Shown: positions 7,910-18,205 of the stretch, piece by piece | Position numbering within the stretch: the first letter of the stretch is position 1 | How the letters are laid out: each line of letters starts with the position of its first letter | Origin: Pedobacter glucosidilyticus | GTDB lineage: Bacteria > Bacteroidota > Bacteroidia > Sphingobacteriales > Sphingobacteriaceae | Direction of reading: 5' to 3' | NCBI RefSeq assembly: GCF_002483235.1 | Contig: NZ_DLHN01000006.1 | Location: 1-64,000 of the forward strand | Length of the DNA: 64,000 nucleotides | Position numbers and translations under genes: made by a program | Notes under the pieces: model-generated | The model's database searches: none | The model's input: the letters and a program-made list of their open reading frames with translations, nothing else | What the model was told of the DNA's origin: nothing

Positions 7910-9127
7910 CTATTCTTGAGCTGTAAACTTTACAACTATGGGTAACTCGATATCTATATTTAAGCTTTCTATATATTTTTCCTGCGGCAAATCATCATGA
8001 CTTAAATACCTGTATTTTGAGGTAAATATCTCTCCGGGTTTTATGGTAAAAGCAGCATTTACCATAGGAGAGAAGCTAAAATAAGGCATTGTAGGATGTA
8101 GTCTAATAGGTTGAGGGTAGGCTAAATTCTGTGGAAAGCCAAACACCGTTAAACCAGCAGTTTTTCCATTCAATAATCCAAACGCCGATACATATTTAGC
8201 CGCCTTAGCATTTGCTGTAGCAACACCATCGCCATTATTGGTTTTAATTTGCCATTTGTTTTGGTAATGTAAGCTGTCATCTATATTCCAGTGTTTAGAT
8301 GCCCGGTAAGCCATCCCTCCATAATGGTATTTGTTTACAAATAAAGTATCTGTGGTAATATTTTGCAGTTTTGAAGTGATATCAAACAAGAAATAATTTT
8401 GAAAAGGATATACCGTTATTGTCCATATTTCGTCTAAAACGGCACCATGTTTTAGACTATAATGTTGATGTTTTACTTTAAAAGTACTAAATACATGACC
8501 TTCCTCAATACTCAAAACTTCACTATGTTTTACATTAGCCAATTTGCTGTGTTGATTCCAAAAATCATGTTTTTCACCTTTAAAAGTGGTATGGGTTAAG
8601 GCCATCATGATACCATGCTGATGCATGTGTCCTTTAGGGAAATCATCAGTTAAAATACTTCCATTGGGGCTATATAATGGATGAATAAAGCCACTTCTGG
8701 CATAATAATCAGGAAAGCCTTCTGGCGGATAAGCTGTTTGTATGTGGTAATCAAAAAGTTTTTTATTGGCTATTTTAACTTCTACTTTCTCGATACCTTT
8801 CAAAATAGAAACAGATTTTTTTAGCTTTTGCTCCTTTTTAATCGGGCTTATATTAAACAGAGCTGTGGTTTGCGCTTGCAAATCATCAGACAAGATAAAA
8901 GTATAATTGCTGTCTTCGTTTTGTTGAATGATGGTTTTTTTACCTGTTTTAATGTTTTTAAGCTGGTAATATTTTTGTTTATAAGAAGATGGTAAAGAAA
9001 TATTTATGATACTCTGCTTTCTTGAATAGGCGCCTGCTTCAATTTTTATTTGTGATTCTTGAGCAAATATAGCTGATGTAAAAAAGATAAATCCTAAAAA
9101 TCCAAATAGCTTATTTTTAATTTTCAT
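7910..9127 (-). CDS. DUF6807 (PmoA-like) family secreted protein
   Basis: A 405-residue protein with an N-terminal signal peptide (hydrophobic FGFLGFIFFTSAIFA). From about residue 130 it carries the region GFIHPLYSPNGSILTDDFP followed by HMHQHGIMMA, typical of proteins annotated DUF6807 or methane oxygenase PmoA. These have no demonstrated methane role and are often found beside carbohydrate-degradation genes, possibly as sugar-active beta-sandwich proteins. It lies on the opposite strand from the polysaccharide locus that begins about 900 bp away. The biochemical function is unknown. Confidence 0.65.
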   Translation of the reverse strand: MKIKNKLFGFLGFIFFTSAIFAQESQIKIEAGAYSRKQSIINISLPSSYKQKYYQLKNIKTGKKTIIQQNEDSNYTFILSDDLQAQTTALFNISPIKKEQKLKKSVSILKGIEKVEVKIANKKLFDYHIQTAYPPEGFPDYYARSGFIHPLYSPNGSILTDDFPKGHMHQHGIMMALTHTTFKGEKHDFWNQHSKLANVKHSEVLSIEEGHVFSTFKVKHQHYSLKHGAVLDEIWTITVYPFQNYFLFDITSKLQNITTDTLFVNKYHYGGMAYRASKHWNIDDSLHYQNKWQIKTNNGDGVATANAKAAKYVSAFGLLNGKTAGLTVFGFPQNLAYPQPIRLHPTMPYFSFSPMVNAAFTIKPGEIFTSKYRYLSHDDLPQEKYIESLNIDIELPIVVKFTAQE

Positions 9128-9238
9128 GATGATTTTTGTTAATCATCAAATTAAGTAGAAATTCTTGTAAAAAAAGAAAATGGATAGATAAGTCTGATTA
9201 AGGTCAGCTTAAATATCCATTTCTTATGTCTGGTTTAC

Positions 9239-9772
9239 TTAAAAACCAAATCCTATTGCAATACCAGCTCTTAAACCAAAACCATCTATTGCACCATTAA
9301 CTTCGGGTTCTCCGCTACCATCATCTGCTTTAATTTTACCAGCATTGTAACTAGGTCCAAAGAATAAATCTAAAGTAAAACCGCTTTTGTAAACCCACTG
9401 ACGACCCAAAACTGCTCCTCCGCCAAACGAAGTGTAAGAGCCTTCATTTACATCATCTTTAACTGTATAGTTTTGATAGCGTAAAAAAGGACCAAAATAT
9501 AAGCCATTTAAAGCATTTGCTTTAGGATAATACCTAAGTTCGGGCGTAGTAGAAAAGCCGGAAAATTTGGTTTCATCTAATTTTAAGCCTGTATAAGCAA
9601 CACCCAATTGAAGCGATAAATTATCACTCATTTTGCGCTCATAAAATACAGATCCAATCCTGAAAAGAGCACTTAAAGGATTAATTTTAACAGTGTTGTT
9701 TACTTCCTGTGCAGAAAGTTTAGATGTTAGCATTCCGGTAAATACCAGTGCAAATAGTAAAGTTTTTTTCAT
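9239..9772 (-). CDS. Small outer-membrane beta-barrel protein (DUF3575-like)
   Basis: A 177-residue protein with a signal peptide cleaved near KLSAQ. Alternating hydrophobic and polar strands, many Tyr, Gly and Phe residues, and a terminal Phe (LRAGIAIGFGF) indicate an outer-membrane barrel of about eight strands. The opening VNNTVKINPLSALFRIGSVFYERKM-like segment resembles DUF3575 proteins. No specific role can be assigned. A 5-bp inverted repeat, GTAAC-N10-GTTAC at 9803-9822, lies 30 bp upstream of its start and could be an operator. Confidence 0.6.
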   Translation of the reverse strand: MKKTLLFALVFTGMLTSKLSAQEVNNTVKINPLSALFRIGSVFYERKMSDNLSLQLGVAYTGLKLDETKFSGFSTTPELRYYPKANALNGLYFGPFLRYQNYTVKDDVNEGSYTSFGGGAVLGRQWVYKSGFTLDLFFGPSYNAGKIKADDGSGEPEVNGAIDGFGLRAGIAIGFGF

Positions 9773-9802
9773 TGTATAATTATTGATTCCTCTTAAGACG
9801 AA

Positions 9803-9822
9803 GTAACATCCTGAAACGTTAC
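9803..9822 (-). promoter_or_regulatory. Inverted repeat upstream of the barrel protein gene
   Basis: GTAAC (9803-9807) and GTTAC (9818-9822) are exact inverted copies 10 bp apart in the 224-bp divergent gap. The spacing suits a dimeric repressor or activator. No regulator is identified. Confidence 0.3.
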
Positions 9823-9931
9823 AAAAGAAATCAATTAAAGGCTATGTAGTTTTTTCTTATAAACAATTATACAGGCTAATATCCTACAAAAGCTGGAGAA
9901 CTTGATACAAATAAGTGTGTCTTTTCGATTT

Positions 9932-9939
9932 TATTTTTG
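9932..9939 (+). promoter_or_regulatory. Possible -7 box for the first PUL operon
   Basis: TATTTTTG fits TAnnTTTG and lies 57 bp before the GH78 start codon. No convincing TTTG stands 17-23 bp upstream, so an activator may be needed, or the box may be coincidental. Confidence 0.3.
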
Positions 9940-9996
9940 TACAAACCTAAAGCTTGTTTTTCATAAGCACTTAAGATATAAACCAAGTTCTGTAGT

Positions 9997-12759
9997 ATGG
10001 GTAAATTACTAAGCCTTATCTTCGTATTCATAAGTTTAGAGATAGGTGCACAACCTTTATTACAAATTTATGGACTTAAAGTAAATGATGCTAAACAACC
10101 AGAAGGTATAAATCCTAAGCATCTTTTTTTTAGCTGGAAATTATTAGCGCAACAAAGAAATACTATTCAAACATCCTATCATATTTTTGTTGCCGATGAT
10201 TTAAAACTTTTAGAAGCTAACAAAGCTAATATTTGGGATTCTGGCGAACAGTTAAGTTCATCATCCATTCAAATCAAATACCTTGGTAAGCCTTTAGAGA
10301 CTGTAAAAAGCTATTATTGGAAAGTTCAGATAAAAGATAATCATGGAAATATAGCTTGGAGCAAAGCTTCAAGTTTTTACACAGGTTTACATCAAACTCA
10401 AGATTGGAAAGGTGCTAAATGGATTGCTTATGAACGTCTAGCAGATTCTTTAATAGATGTTTTACCTCTTGATAATAAGAAGGATAAACATGTTGGTAGC
10501 AATGTTTTACCCTTGTTCAGGAGAGATTTTAAGGTGAAGAAGCCGTTAGCTTCAGCAAAGCTTTACATCAGCGGTTTAGGTCATTTTGAAGCTCGTATTA
10601 ATGGGGAAAAACAAGGAGATCATTTTTTAGATGCAGGTTGGGTAAAATATCAAGATGAAGCACTTTATGTAGCTTTTGATGTAAGTAAAGCACTAAAAAA
10701 TGGTAAAAATACCTTAGGTGTGATGCTTGGCAATGGTTTTTATTATGTGCCACCAGTTAGAGGCAGATTTAGAAAGTTAAAAACAGCTTTCGGATTTCCT
10801 AAAATGATGTGCCGTTTGGTGCTAAAATATCAAGACGGTACAGAAGAAAATATCATTAGCGATGAGAAATGGCAAACCAGCGCTAGTCCAATTACTTTTT
10901 CTAGCATTTACGGCGGAGAAGATTACGATGCCCGATTAGAACAAAAAGGGTGGGACAGTCCGCAGTTTAAAGTAAATAAAAGCTGGAAAAATGCTTTACT
11001 TGTAGATGGCCCAAAAAAGGTAAAACCCCAATTAGCAGAGCCTTTACGTGTTTTTGAGAATTTTGATGCTAAACTTCTTCACCAATTAAATGATAAAGAA
11101 TGGGTGTATGATTTAGGTCAGAATGCTTCAGGTATCATCAGTATAAAAGTTCAAGGTAAGAGAGGTGATACGATTAGAATTTACCCTTCAGAATTGTTAA
11201 AAGACTCTAAAGTCAATCAAAAACCAACAGGCAGTCCTTTTTATTTCGAGTATGTTTTAAAAGGCGATGGTGTAGAAGAGTGGCAGCCTCGCTTCACTTA
11301 TTATGGTTTTAGGTATTTGCAAGTTAAAGGTGCTGCACCTCAAGCAACAACTACTTCTTTACCTCAAATTATAGCTTTAAAAGGTTTACATGTAAGAAAT
11401 TCGGCATCTCAAGCAGGAAGCTTTAGCTCATCAAATACATTGTTTAATCAAACCCATACTTTAATAGATTGGGCTATCAAAAGTAATATGATGAGCGTTT
11501 TTACCGATTGTCCTCACCGAGAAAAACTAGGCTGGTTAGAGCAATCGCACCTCATGATATCCTCAGTCATGTATAAATATGATGTAGCAACTTTAGCTTC
11601 TAAAGTAGTGGATGATATCATTTCGGCACAATTGCCCAATGGTTTAATACCAGAAATAGCACCAGAATATGTGCAGTTTACTTGGGGTGGCGATATGTTT
11701 AGAGATTCGCCAGAATGGGGTAGTACAGGCATTATTTTGCCTTGGTATCTGTATAAATGGTATGGCGATACGCAAGCTATGGAAAAGGCTTATCCAACCA
11801 TGCAGCGCTACATCCATTATTTACAAAGCAAAGCCGATGGACATATTCTAAAACAAGGTTTGGGAGATTGGTATGATATCGGGCCAAACCGACCAGGTTT
11901 ATCACAACAAACTCCAAAGGGTGTAACAGGTACCGCTATTTATTATTACGATTTAAGCATTTTACAGCAAATAGCCATTTTATTGGGTAAACCCGATGAT
12001 GCTAAGTATTATCAAGAATTGGCAAAAGAAGTTAAAGCAGCTTTTAACAAGACCTTTTTTAATAAAGAAACAAAGCAATATGCTACAGGCAGTCAGGCAG
12101 CAAATGCCATGGCTTTGTATATGAATTTGGTGGAAGAGCCTGATAAAGCAGCAGTTTTACAAAACTTAATCCAGGATATCCAAAATAGAAATTATGCTTT
12201 AACAGCCGGAGATATTGGTTACCGCTACGTTTTAAGAGTGTTAGAAGAAGCCGGACGATCGGATGTGATTTTTAACATGAATAGCCGTTCTGATGTGCCA
12301 GGTTATGGCTATCAATTGGCTAAAGGTGCCACAGCTTTAACAGAAAGTTGGCAAGCCTTGCCTGATGTTTCTAACAACCATTTTATGTTGGGGCATTTAA
12401 TGGAGTGGTTTTACAGTGGTTTGGCGGGTATACAACAAAGCAATAGCTCGGTAGCTTTTCAGCAAATAAAAATTCATCCTGTTGTTGTTGGCAATGTTAC
12501 ATCCGCGGAAGCGAGTTATGAATCTCCTTATGGCCGTATCAAATCATCATGGAAAAAGAATCCTCAAAACTTTCAATTACAAGTAGAAATTCCGGTAAAT
12601 ACAACAGCGCTTATTTATTTGCCAAAAGGTAAAAACAATAAAATTGATGAGGGTGGAAAAGCTATTTCCACGCTTCCAGAGATGATAAATCAAGGAGTTG
12701 AGGGTGATCATGTGGTGTTAAAAGTAGGTTCAGGAAACTACCAATTTACAATCGAATGA
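9997..12759 (+). CDS. Alpha-L-rhamnosidase, GH78
   Basis: A 920-residue secreted enzyme that removes non-reducing alpha-L-rhamnose. After a short signal peptide it has the Bac_rhamnosid N-terminal beta domains (about 20-400) and an (alpha/alpha)6 catalytic barrel (about 460-800). The general acid lies in the family motif VFTDCPHREKLGWLE near residue 505, and a further conserved stretch is TWGGDMFRDSPEWGS. A C-terminal beta-sandwich closes the protein. It opens an operon in which the next gene overlaps its stop by 4 bp. With the rhamnose-mutarotase-like gene downstream it points to a rhamnose-containing substrate. Confidence 0.92.
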   Translation: MGKLLSLIFVFISLEIGAQPLLQIYGLKVNDAKQPEGINPKHLFFSWKLLAQQRNTIQTSYHIFVADDLKLLEANKANIWDSGEQLSSSSIQIKYLGKPLETVKSYYWKVQIKDNHGNIAWSKASSFYTGLHQTQDWKGAKWIAYERLADSLIDVLPLDNKKDKHVGSNVLPLFRRDFKVKKPLASAKLYISGLGHFEARINGEKQGDHFLDAGWVKYQDEALYVAFDVSKALKNGKNTLGVMLGNGFYYVPPVRGRFRKLKTAFGFPKMMCRLVLKYQDGTEENIISDEKWQTSASPITFSSIYGGEDYDARLEQKGWDSPQFKVNKSWKNALLVDGPKKVKPQLAEPLRVFENFDAKLLHQLNDKEWVYDLGQNASGIISIKVQGKRGDTIRIYPSELLKDSKVNQKPTGSPFYFEYVLKGDGVEEWQPRFTYYGFRYLQVKGAAPQATTTSLPQIIALKGLHVRNSASQAGSFSSSNTLFNQTHTLIDWAIKSNMMSVFTDCPHREKLGWLEQSHLMISSVMYKYDVATLASKVVDDIISAQLPNGLIPEIAPEYVQFTWGGDMFRDSPEWGSTGIILPWYLYKWYGDTQAMEKAYPTMQRYIHYLQSKADGHILKQGLGDWYDIGPNRPGLSQQTPKGVTGTAIYYYDLSILQQIAILLGKPDDAKYYQELAKEVKAAFNKTFFNKETKQYATGSQAANAMALYMNLVEEPDKAAVLQNLIQDIQNRNYALTAGDIGYRYVLRVLEEAGRSDVIFNMNSRSDVPGYGYQLAKGATALTESWQALPDVSNNHFMLGHLMEWFYSGLAGIQQSNSSVAFQQIKIHPVVVGNVTSAEASYESPYGRIKSSWKKNPQNFQLQVEIPVNTTALIYLPKGKNNKIDEGGKAISTLPEMINQGVEGDHVVLKVGSGNYQFTIE

Positions 12760-13859
12760 GAAAGATAAGTCTATATATTTTAGTTCTAATATTTGGTATT
12801 GATGCCCTTCTAGCGCAAGATAAAGGTGTTTCAAAGGAAGAAATGCAAGCCATTTATGAGGAGGTAAAAACACCTTTCAAATATGGTTTAGTATTAACCA
12901 CTTCTTCTAAAGAAAAGAAAATGGATTGCCCAACCATTTACCGTAAAGCGGGCAAGTGGTATATGACTTATTTAGTTTTTGATGGTACAGGTTACGAAAC
13001 TTGGTTGGCAAGCAGCGATAATTTATTGCAATGGAAAAGTCTAGGTAAGCAGCTTTCTTTTAGTGATGATAACAGTTGGGATGCACACCAGAAAGCAGGA
13101 TATAATGCTTTGGTTGATACCAAATGGGCTGGTAAATACAAATTAAACCGTTTTGATGGTAAATATTGGATGTCTTATTTCGGTGGAAATAGCAAAGGCT
13201 ACGAGCCAGAGCCATTATCTATCGGGATGGCTTACACTTCTAAGAAACCAATAGAGGCGCATGAATGGAACAGGTTAGCAAAACCAGTTTTAAGCTCTTC
13301 TGATAGCGATGTGCGTTGGTGGGAAAACCGTAATAAACTATTCAAAAGCTCGGTTATTGAAGATAAAAAGCGTTTAACCGGACATCGTTTTGTGATGTAT
13401 TATAACGCTGTTGGCGATTCTTTAGCTAACAATAAGAAAACCCGTTGGTACGAACGTATTGGTATGGCGGTTTCTGATGACATGCTCCATTGGAAGCGTT
13501 TTCAGAAAAATCCTGTAGTTCATCATCCGGTAGGAATTACAGGAGATGGTGTCATCCAAAAAATAGGAAATACCTACGTAATGTTCTATTTCGGGGCTTT
13601 TTGGAAGGATAGAAACGGAGCTTTTAACCGTTTTGCAGCATCTAAAGATTTAGTGAACTGGACAGATTGGGAAGGCGAGAACCTCATACAATCATCAGAA
13701 CCTTACGATGAATTATATGCCCATAAATCTTGGGTTTTAAAGTATAAAGGCATTGTTTATCATTTTTATTGTGCCGTTAACAAAGCTGGCGATAGGGGTA
13801 TAGCTGTGGCCACATCCAAAGATTTAGGGAAAAGTAACATCAATTTTAAAGCCGATTAA
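12756..13859 (+). CDS. Beta-propeller glycoside hydrolase (GH43/GH117-like fold)
   Basis: A 367-residue exported protein (signal peptide to about DALLAQ). It has the repeated pattern of five-bladed propeller glycosidases: MDCPTIYRKAGKWYMTY, WMSYFGGNS, RFVMYYNAVG, GDGVIQKIGNTYVMFYFG and WVLKYKGIVYHFYC, with an Asp early in the first blade as in GH43, GH32 and GH117. I cannot assign a CAZy family by eye. Its position between GH78 and GH2, with a 4-bp overlap, suggests it trims another sugar from the same glycan. Confidence 0.65.
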   Translation: MRKISLYILVLIFGIDALLAQDKGVSKEEMQAIYEEVKTPFKYGLVLTTSSKEKKMDCPTIYRKAGKWYMTYLVFDGTGYETWLASSDNLLQWKSLGKQLSFSDDNSWDAHQKAGYNALVDTKWAGKYKLNRFDGKYWMSYFGGNSKGYEPEPLSIGMAYTSKKPIEAHEWNRLAKPVLSSSDSDVRWWENRNKLFKSSVIEDKKRLTGHRFVMYYNAVGDSLANNKKTRWYERIGMAVSDDMLHWKRFQKNPVVHHPVGITGDGVIQKIGNTYVMFYFGAFWKDRNGAFNRFAASKDLVNWTDWEGENLIQSSEPYDELYAHKSWVLKYKGIVYHFYCAVNKAGDRGIAVATSKDLGKSNINFKAD

Positions 13860-13868
13860 TCTAGCATC

Positions 13869-16274
13869 ATGAAGAAACTCTGTAGCCTTATTTTTATTCT
13901 GAGTTTATACTTACAAGTTTTTGCGCAGCCTCGTAGTTACATCAATTTTAACCAAGATTGGAAATTTTCTTTAGGCGATTTTCCAGAAGCTAAAAACGCA
14001 ACGTTTAATGATGATGCGTGGCGAAGCTTAAACCTACCTCATGATTGGAGTATCGAGGCGGATTTTGCTAAAGAACACCCGGCAACTAATCAAGGTGGTG
14101 CTTTACCGGGTGGCATAGGTTGGTATCGTAAAACTTTTAAAACACCCGGAAACATAAAAAATAAGCAGGTTTATATCCAATTTGATGGTATTTATCAAAA
14201 TAGCGAAGTATGGGTAAATGGTGCTTTCTTAGGTAAAAGACCAAATGGATATATTTCTTTCCAGTACGATATTACATCATATTTAAAGCCCGAAAATCAG
14301 GAAAATATCATCACCGTAAAGGTTAATAATAGCGAGCAGCCAAACTCTCGTTGGTATAGTGGTTCGGGTATTTACAGAAATGTAAAAATGCTCATCACCA
14401 ATCCTATAGCTATTGCAGAACATGGTGTTTTTGTAACCACACCAAAGGTTTCTAAAGAGGAAGCCATCATCAAACATCAGCTTCAGCTAGAAAATACCGA
14501 TGCTTTAACAACTCCATTAGAAATAGAGGTTAAAGTTTTAAATGCAAAAGGTAAATTGGTAGCTCATAGTACGCAAACAGTACCTGTTAAGCAATTAAGT
14601 GGAATCGTTACACAAAATTTAAGTATAAAAAATCCTGCTTTATGGTCGCCACAAACTCCTCATTTATATCAAGTTATGACCAAAGTCTACCAAAACCAAA
14701 CTTTGGTTGATGAGCTAAAGACCACTACAGGTATTAGAAGTTTTAGGTTTGATGTTAAAAACGGTTTTTATCTGAATGATGTACCTACCAAAATTTTAGG
14801 GGTTTGCTTACATCATGATTTAGGTGCTATTGGCGCTGCCGTAAATGTTAGGGCTATGGAAAGGCAGTTGGAAATGCTGAAAGCCATGGGTGCAAATGCC
14901 ATCAGAACAGCACATAACCCACCAGCTCCTGAGTTTTTAGATTTATGCGATAAAATGGGCTTTTTAGTAATGGATGAAGCTTTTGATATGTGGAAGAAGC
15001 GTAAGAATAAGTTTGATTATCACCGAGATTTTGAAGAATGGCATGAACGCGATTTAGCCGATTTAGTGAAAAGAGACCGTAACCATCCATCGGTTTTTAT
15101 GTGGAGTATTGGTAACGAAATTAGAGAGCAATTTGATAGTACCGGGACTAAAATAGCGGCTAAGCTGAGCAAAATTGTAAAGCAATATGATGATACCAGA
15201 CCCGTAACTACTGCTTTAACAGAAACAGAGCCATCAAAAAATTTCATTTGGCAAAGTGGTGCTTTAGATGTTTTAGGCTTCAATTATAAGTATTTCGATT
15301 ATGATAGTTTGCCTCAACGTTTCAAAAACGTTCCTTTAATTGCGGCAGAAACCACATCGGCCCTACAAACCCGTGGTGTGTATGATTTAGCCGATACTTT
15401 GCGTTTATGGCCAGCAAGTTCTAAAGACAAATTTGTAGTAAATGGAAATGCAGATTATACCGTAACCGCTTATGATAATGTTGCCGCTTATTGGGGTACC
15501 AGTCATGAAAAAGCATGGAAAGCCGTTAAAGACCGAAATTTTATATCGGGCATTTTTGTGTGGACAGGTTTTGATTATTTAGGCGAACCCGTTCCTTATG
15601 ATTTCCCGGCAAGAAGCTCTTATTACGGCATTATAGATTTAGCAGGTTTTCCTAAGGATGTGTATTACATGTACCAAAGCGAGTGGACAAATAAGCCTGT
15701 TTTGCATCTTTTACCGCATTGGAATTGGGAAGAAGGGAAAGTAGTAGATGTTTGGGCCTATTACAATCTAGCCGATGAGGTTGAGCTATTCCTGAACGGT
15801 AAATCTTTAGGTAGAAAAAGCAAAACTGCTGATGATTTACATGCTTCATGGAAAGTCCCTTTTGAAGCAGGTGTGTTAAAGGCCATTTCTTATCAAAATG
15901 GGAAGGTTGTTTTAGAGAAAGAAATCCGTACGGCTGGCGCTCCACATCAATTGGTTTTAAAGGTAGATAGAAATAAGCTTAAAGCTGATGTAAACGATTT
16001 AGCTTTTGTTACTGCCACTTTGGTCGACGAAAAAGGTACCATCATCCCTCAGGCAGATCATCTCATTAAATTCAGCATTGTCGGAGAGGGTAAAATTGCA
16101 GGTACTGATAATGGCTATCAGGCCGATTTAAGCTCCCTAATTCATCCTAACCGTAAACTTTGGAAGGGTAAAGCTTTAGCGATAGTAAAAGCTGGTGATA
16201 AAGCAGGTAAAATAACTTTAACTGCTCAGGCGGATGGTTTTAAACCGGTAAGTATCAACATCAAAACCAAATGA
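13869..16274 (+). CDS. Glycoside hydrolase family 2 with C-terminal DUF4982-type domain
   Basis: An 801-residue secreted GH2 enzyme, of beta-galactosidase or beta-glucuronidase type. Order: signal peptide, sugar-binding jelly roll (about 25-190, with LPHDWSIEADF and GIGWYRKTF), immunoglobulin-like domain, TIM barrel (about 300-590), then beta domains including a DUF4982-like region. The acid/base Glu is in MWSIGNEIREQ near residue 413 and the nucleophile Glu in IAAETTSALQTRG near 493. Substrate cannot be decided from sequence; DUF4982-bearing GH2 enzymes are mostly listed as beta-galactosidases. The stop overlaps the next start by 4 bp. Confidence 0.88.
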   Translation: MKKLCSLIFILSLYLQVFAQPRSYINFNQDWKFSLGDFPEAKNATFNDDAWRSLNLPHDWSIEADFAKEHPATNQGGALPGGIGWYRKTFKTPGNIKNKQVYIQFDGIYQNSEVWVNGAFLGKRPNGYISFQYDITSYLKPENQENIITVKVNNSEQPNSRWYSGSGIYRNVKMLITNPIAIAEHGVFVTTPKVSKEEAIIKHQLQLENTDALTTPLEIEVKVLNAKGKLVAHSTQTVPVKQLSGIVTQNLSIKNPALWSPQTPHLYQVMTKVYQNQTLVDELKTTTGIRSFRFDVKNGFYLNDVPTKILGVCLHHDLGAIGAAVNVRAMERQLEMLKAMGANAIRTAHNPPAPEFLDLCDKMGFLVMDEAFDMWKKRKNKFDYHRDFEEWHERDLADLVKRDRNHPSVFMWSIGNEIREQFDSTGTKIAAKLSKIVKQYDDTRPVTTALTETEPSKNFIWQSGALDVLGFNYKYFDYDSLPQRFKNVPLIAAETTSALQTRGVYDLADTLRLWPASSKDKFVVNGNADYTVTAYDNVAAYWGTSHEKAWKAVKDRNFISGIFVWTGFDYLGEPVPYDFPARSSYYGIIDLAGFPKDVYYMYQSEWTNKPVLHLLPHWNWEEGKVVDVWAYYNLADEVELFLNGKSLGRKSKTADDLHASWKVPFEAGVLKAISYQNGKVVLEKEIRTAGAPHQLVLKVDRNKLKADVNDLAFVTATLVDEKGTIIPQADHLIKFSIVGEGKIAGTDNGYQADLSSLIHPNRKLWKGKALAIVKAGDKAGKITLTAQADGFKPVSINIKTK

Positions 16275-18205
16275 AAAAGATGATTAAAATGAAATTCATA
16301 GCATTTCTTGCGGTATTAAGCTTACATCATCAAATCCTTTGGGCTACCGAGATTTTTGTATCTCCGAAAGGAAATAACCAAAATAAAGGAACTAAAGAAC
16401 AGCCTTTAGCGAGTTTAGATGCTGCTTTAAGACAAGCAAGAGAACTCAGGCGATTGAAAAATCCGGCTATTAAAGACGGTATCACGATTTATTTAGAAGG
16501 AGGCGTTTATCCGTTAGCGCAGCCTGTTTTTATTCGCCCAGAAGATTCTGGAACGCTACAATCGCCAACCATTATCAAGTCTTTTGGTAAAGAGCAGGCT
16601 ATTTTAAGTGGTGGTATCAATATCCAAAACTGGAAAAAAGTAACTAGTAAAATAGCAGGATTACCAGCAGTAGCACAAGGGAATATTTATGTTGCTGATG
16701 TACCTACCATTGCTGATAATGCCATAGATTTTAGGCAGTTATGGGTAGGAGGAGAGAAAGCCATTAGAGCAAAAAGCACACCGGGAGTTAAAATGGATAG
16801 AATTTTAGCTTGGAATAAAGCTACAGAAAGTTGTACCATAGAAATTCCAAAATCAGGTTTAAAATATACTCCCGGAATGGAAATGTTTATCCACCAATGG
16901 TGGGCCATTGCGGTATTAAGAATTAAAGAAATAAAAACCAAAGGCAATCAGGCAGAGTTGTTTTTCTATCAGCCAGAAAGTAAAATACAATCAGAACACC
17001 CTTGGCCAGCACCTTGGATTTCTAAAGAAACAGGAAATTCTGCTTATTACCTCAGCAATGTTTTGGCTTTCTTAGATGAGCCTGGCGAGTGGTTTTTAGA
17101 TAAAGCCAACAGGAAAATTTACTACTGGCCTAAAGCAAATCAACAACTTAATAAAACCGAAGTTGTAGCACCGGTTCTAGAAAATTTAGTAAAAATACAA
17201 GGTACGACAGAGCATCCGGTAAGCCATGTAAAGTTTGATGGAATTGCTTTTCAATACAGCAATTGGCTACGTCCATCGCAACAAGGGCATGTGCCGCTAC
17301 AAGCTGGATTATTTCTGTTAGATGCTTATAAACTAAAAACTCCGGGAACGCCAGATAAAGCAGGCTTAGAAAATCAGGCTTGGGTAGGCCGCCCAAAAGC
17401 TGCTGTAGAAGCAGGATATACCTATGCTACCAGCTTTCAAAACTGCCGTTTTCAATACCTTTCTTCTACAGGTTTAGATTACAAGAGGGGAAATTTACAA
17501 GATACCATCAATGGAAATTTATTTAAAGATATAGGTGGATCGGGTATTTTAGCGGGTGTTTTCTCTGATGATGCTATGGAGGCTCATTTGCCTTATCAAC
17601 CTCAAGATGAGCGAGAACTTACCAGAAATTTACAAATCACCAATAACCTGATTACCAATGTAACCCACGAAGATTGGGGCGCTGTAGGTATTGGGGCTGG
17701 TTTTGTAAAAGGAATAAACATCGCTAATAACGAAATTAACGAAGTTTCTTATACAGGAATCTCGGTAGGTTGGGGCTGGACAAAAACCATCAATGCCATG
17801 AGCAATAATCGCATTCATGCTAATAAAATACACCATTATGCTAAGCATCTATATGATGTTGCTGGGGTGTATACGCTATCTGCCCAGCCAGGTTCTAGCA
17901 TCACAGAAAATGTAATTGATAGTATCTACAAAGCGCCTTATGCCCACTTGCTAGAGCATTGGTTTTATCTGTATACCGATGAAGGCACAAGCTATTTTAC
18001 GGTGAAAGACAATTGGTGTCCGGCAGAAAAATTCTTGCAAAACGCAAACGGACCTAACAACCAATGGACAAATAATGGCCCTATGGTAAAAATAGAAATT
18101 ACACAAGCAGCTGGTTTACAAAAAGCCTATCAGCACCTATTAAAAGAGCAAGTTAAAGCTGATAAACGCTGGGAAATTAATATTCATCATGATGATAAAA
18201 AGTAG
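16271..18205 (+). CDS. Right-handed beta-helix glycosidase-like protein (GH141/GH120-like)
   Basis: A 644-residue secreted protein. After the signal peptide, IFVSPKGNNQNKGTKEQPLA followed by ALRQARELRRLKNP is the opening typical of beta-helix enzymes of the GH141 and GH120 type. Parallel beta-helix repeats rich in Asn and Ile occupy the second half (for example NLQITNNLITNVTHEDWGAV). GH141 includes an alpha-fucosidase of rhamnogalacturonan-II breakdown, but membership here is a guess. It could also be a lyase-like or binding helix protein. It is translationally coupled to GH2 upstream and overlaps the mutarotase-like gene downstream. Confidence 0.6.
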   Translation: MKKMIKMKFIAFLAVLSLHHQILWATEIFVSPKGNNQNKGTKEQPLASLDAALRQARELRRLKNPAIKDGITIYLEGGVYPLAQPVFIRPEDSGTLQSPTIIKSFGKEQAILSGGINIQNWKKVTSKIAGLPAVAQGNIYVADVPTIADNAIDFRQLWVGGEKAIRAKSTPGVKMDRILAWNKATESCTIEIPKSGLKYTPGMEMFIHQWWAIAVLRIKEIKTKGNQAELFFYQPESKIQSEHPWPAPWISKETGNSAYYLSNVLAFLDEPGEWFLDKANRKIYYWPKANQQLNKTEVVAPVLENLVKIQGTTEHPVSHVKFDGIAFQYSNWLRPSQQGHVPLQAGLFLLDAYKLKTPGTPDKAGLENQAWVGRPKAAVEAGYTYATSFQNCRFQYLSSTGLDYKRGNLQDTINGNLFKDIGGSGILAGVFSDDAMEAHLPYQPQDERELTRNLQITNNLITNVTHEDWGAVGIGAGFVKGINIANNEINEVSYTGISVGWGWTKTINAMSNNRIHANKIHHYAKHLYDVAGVYTLSAQPGSSITENVIDSIYKAPYAHLLEHWFYLYTDEGTSYFTVKDNWCPAEKFLQNANGPNNQWTNNGPMVKIEITQAAGLQKAYQHLLKEQVKADKRWEINIHHDDKK

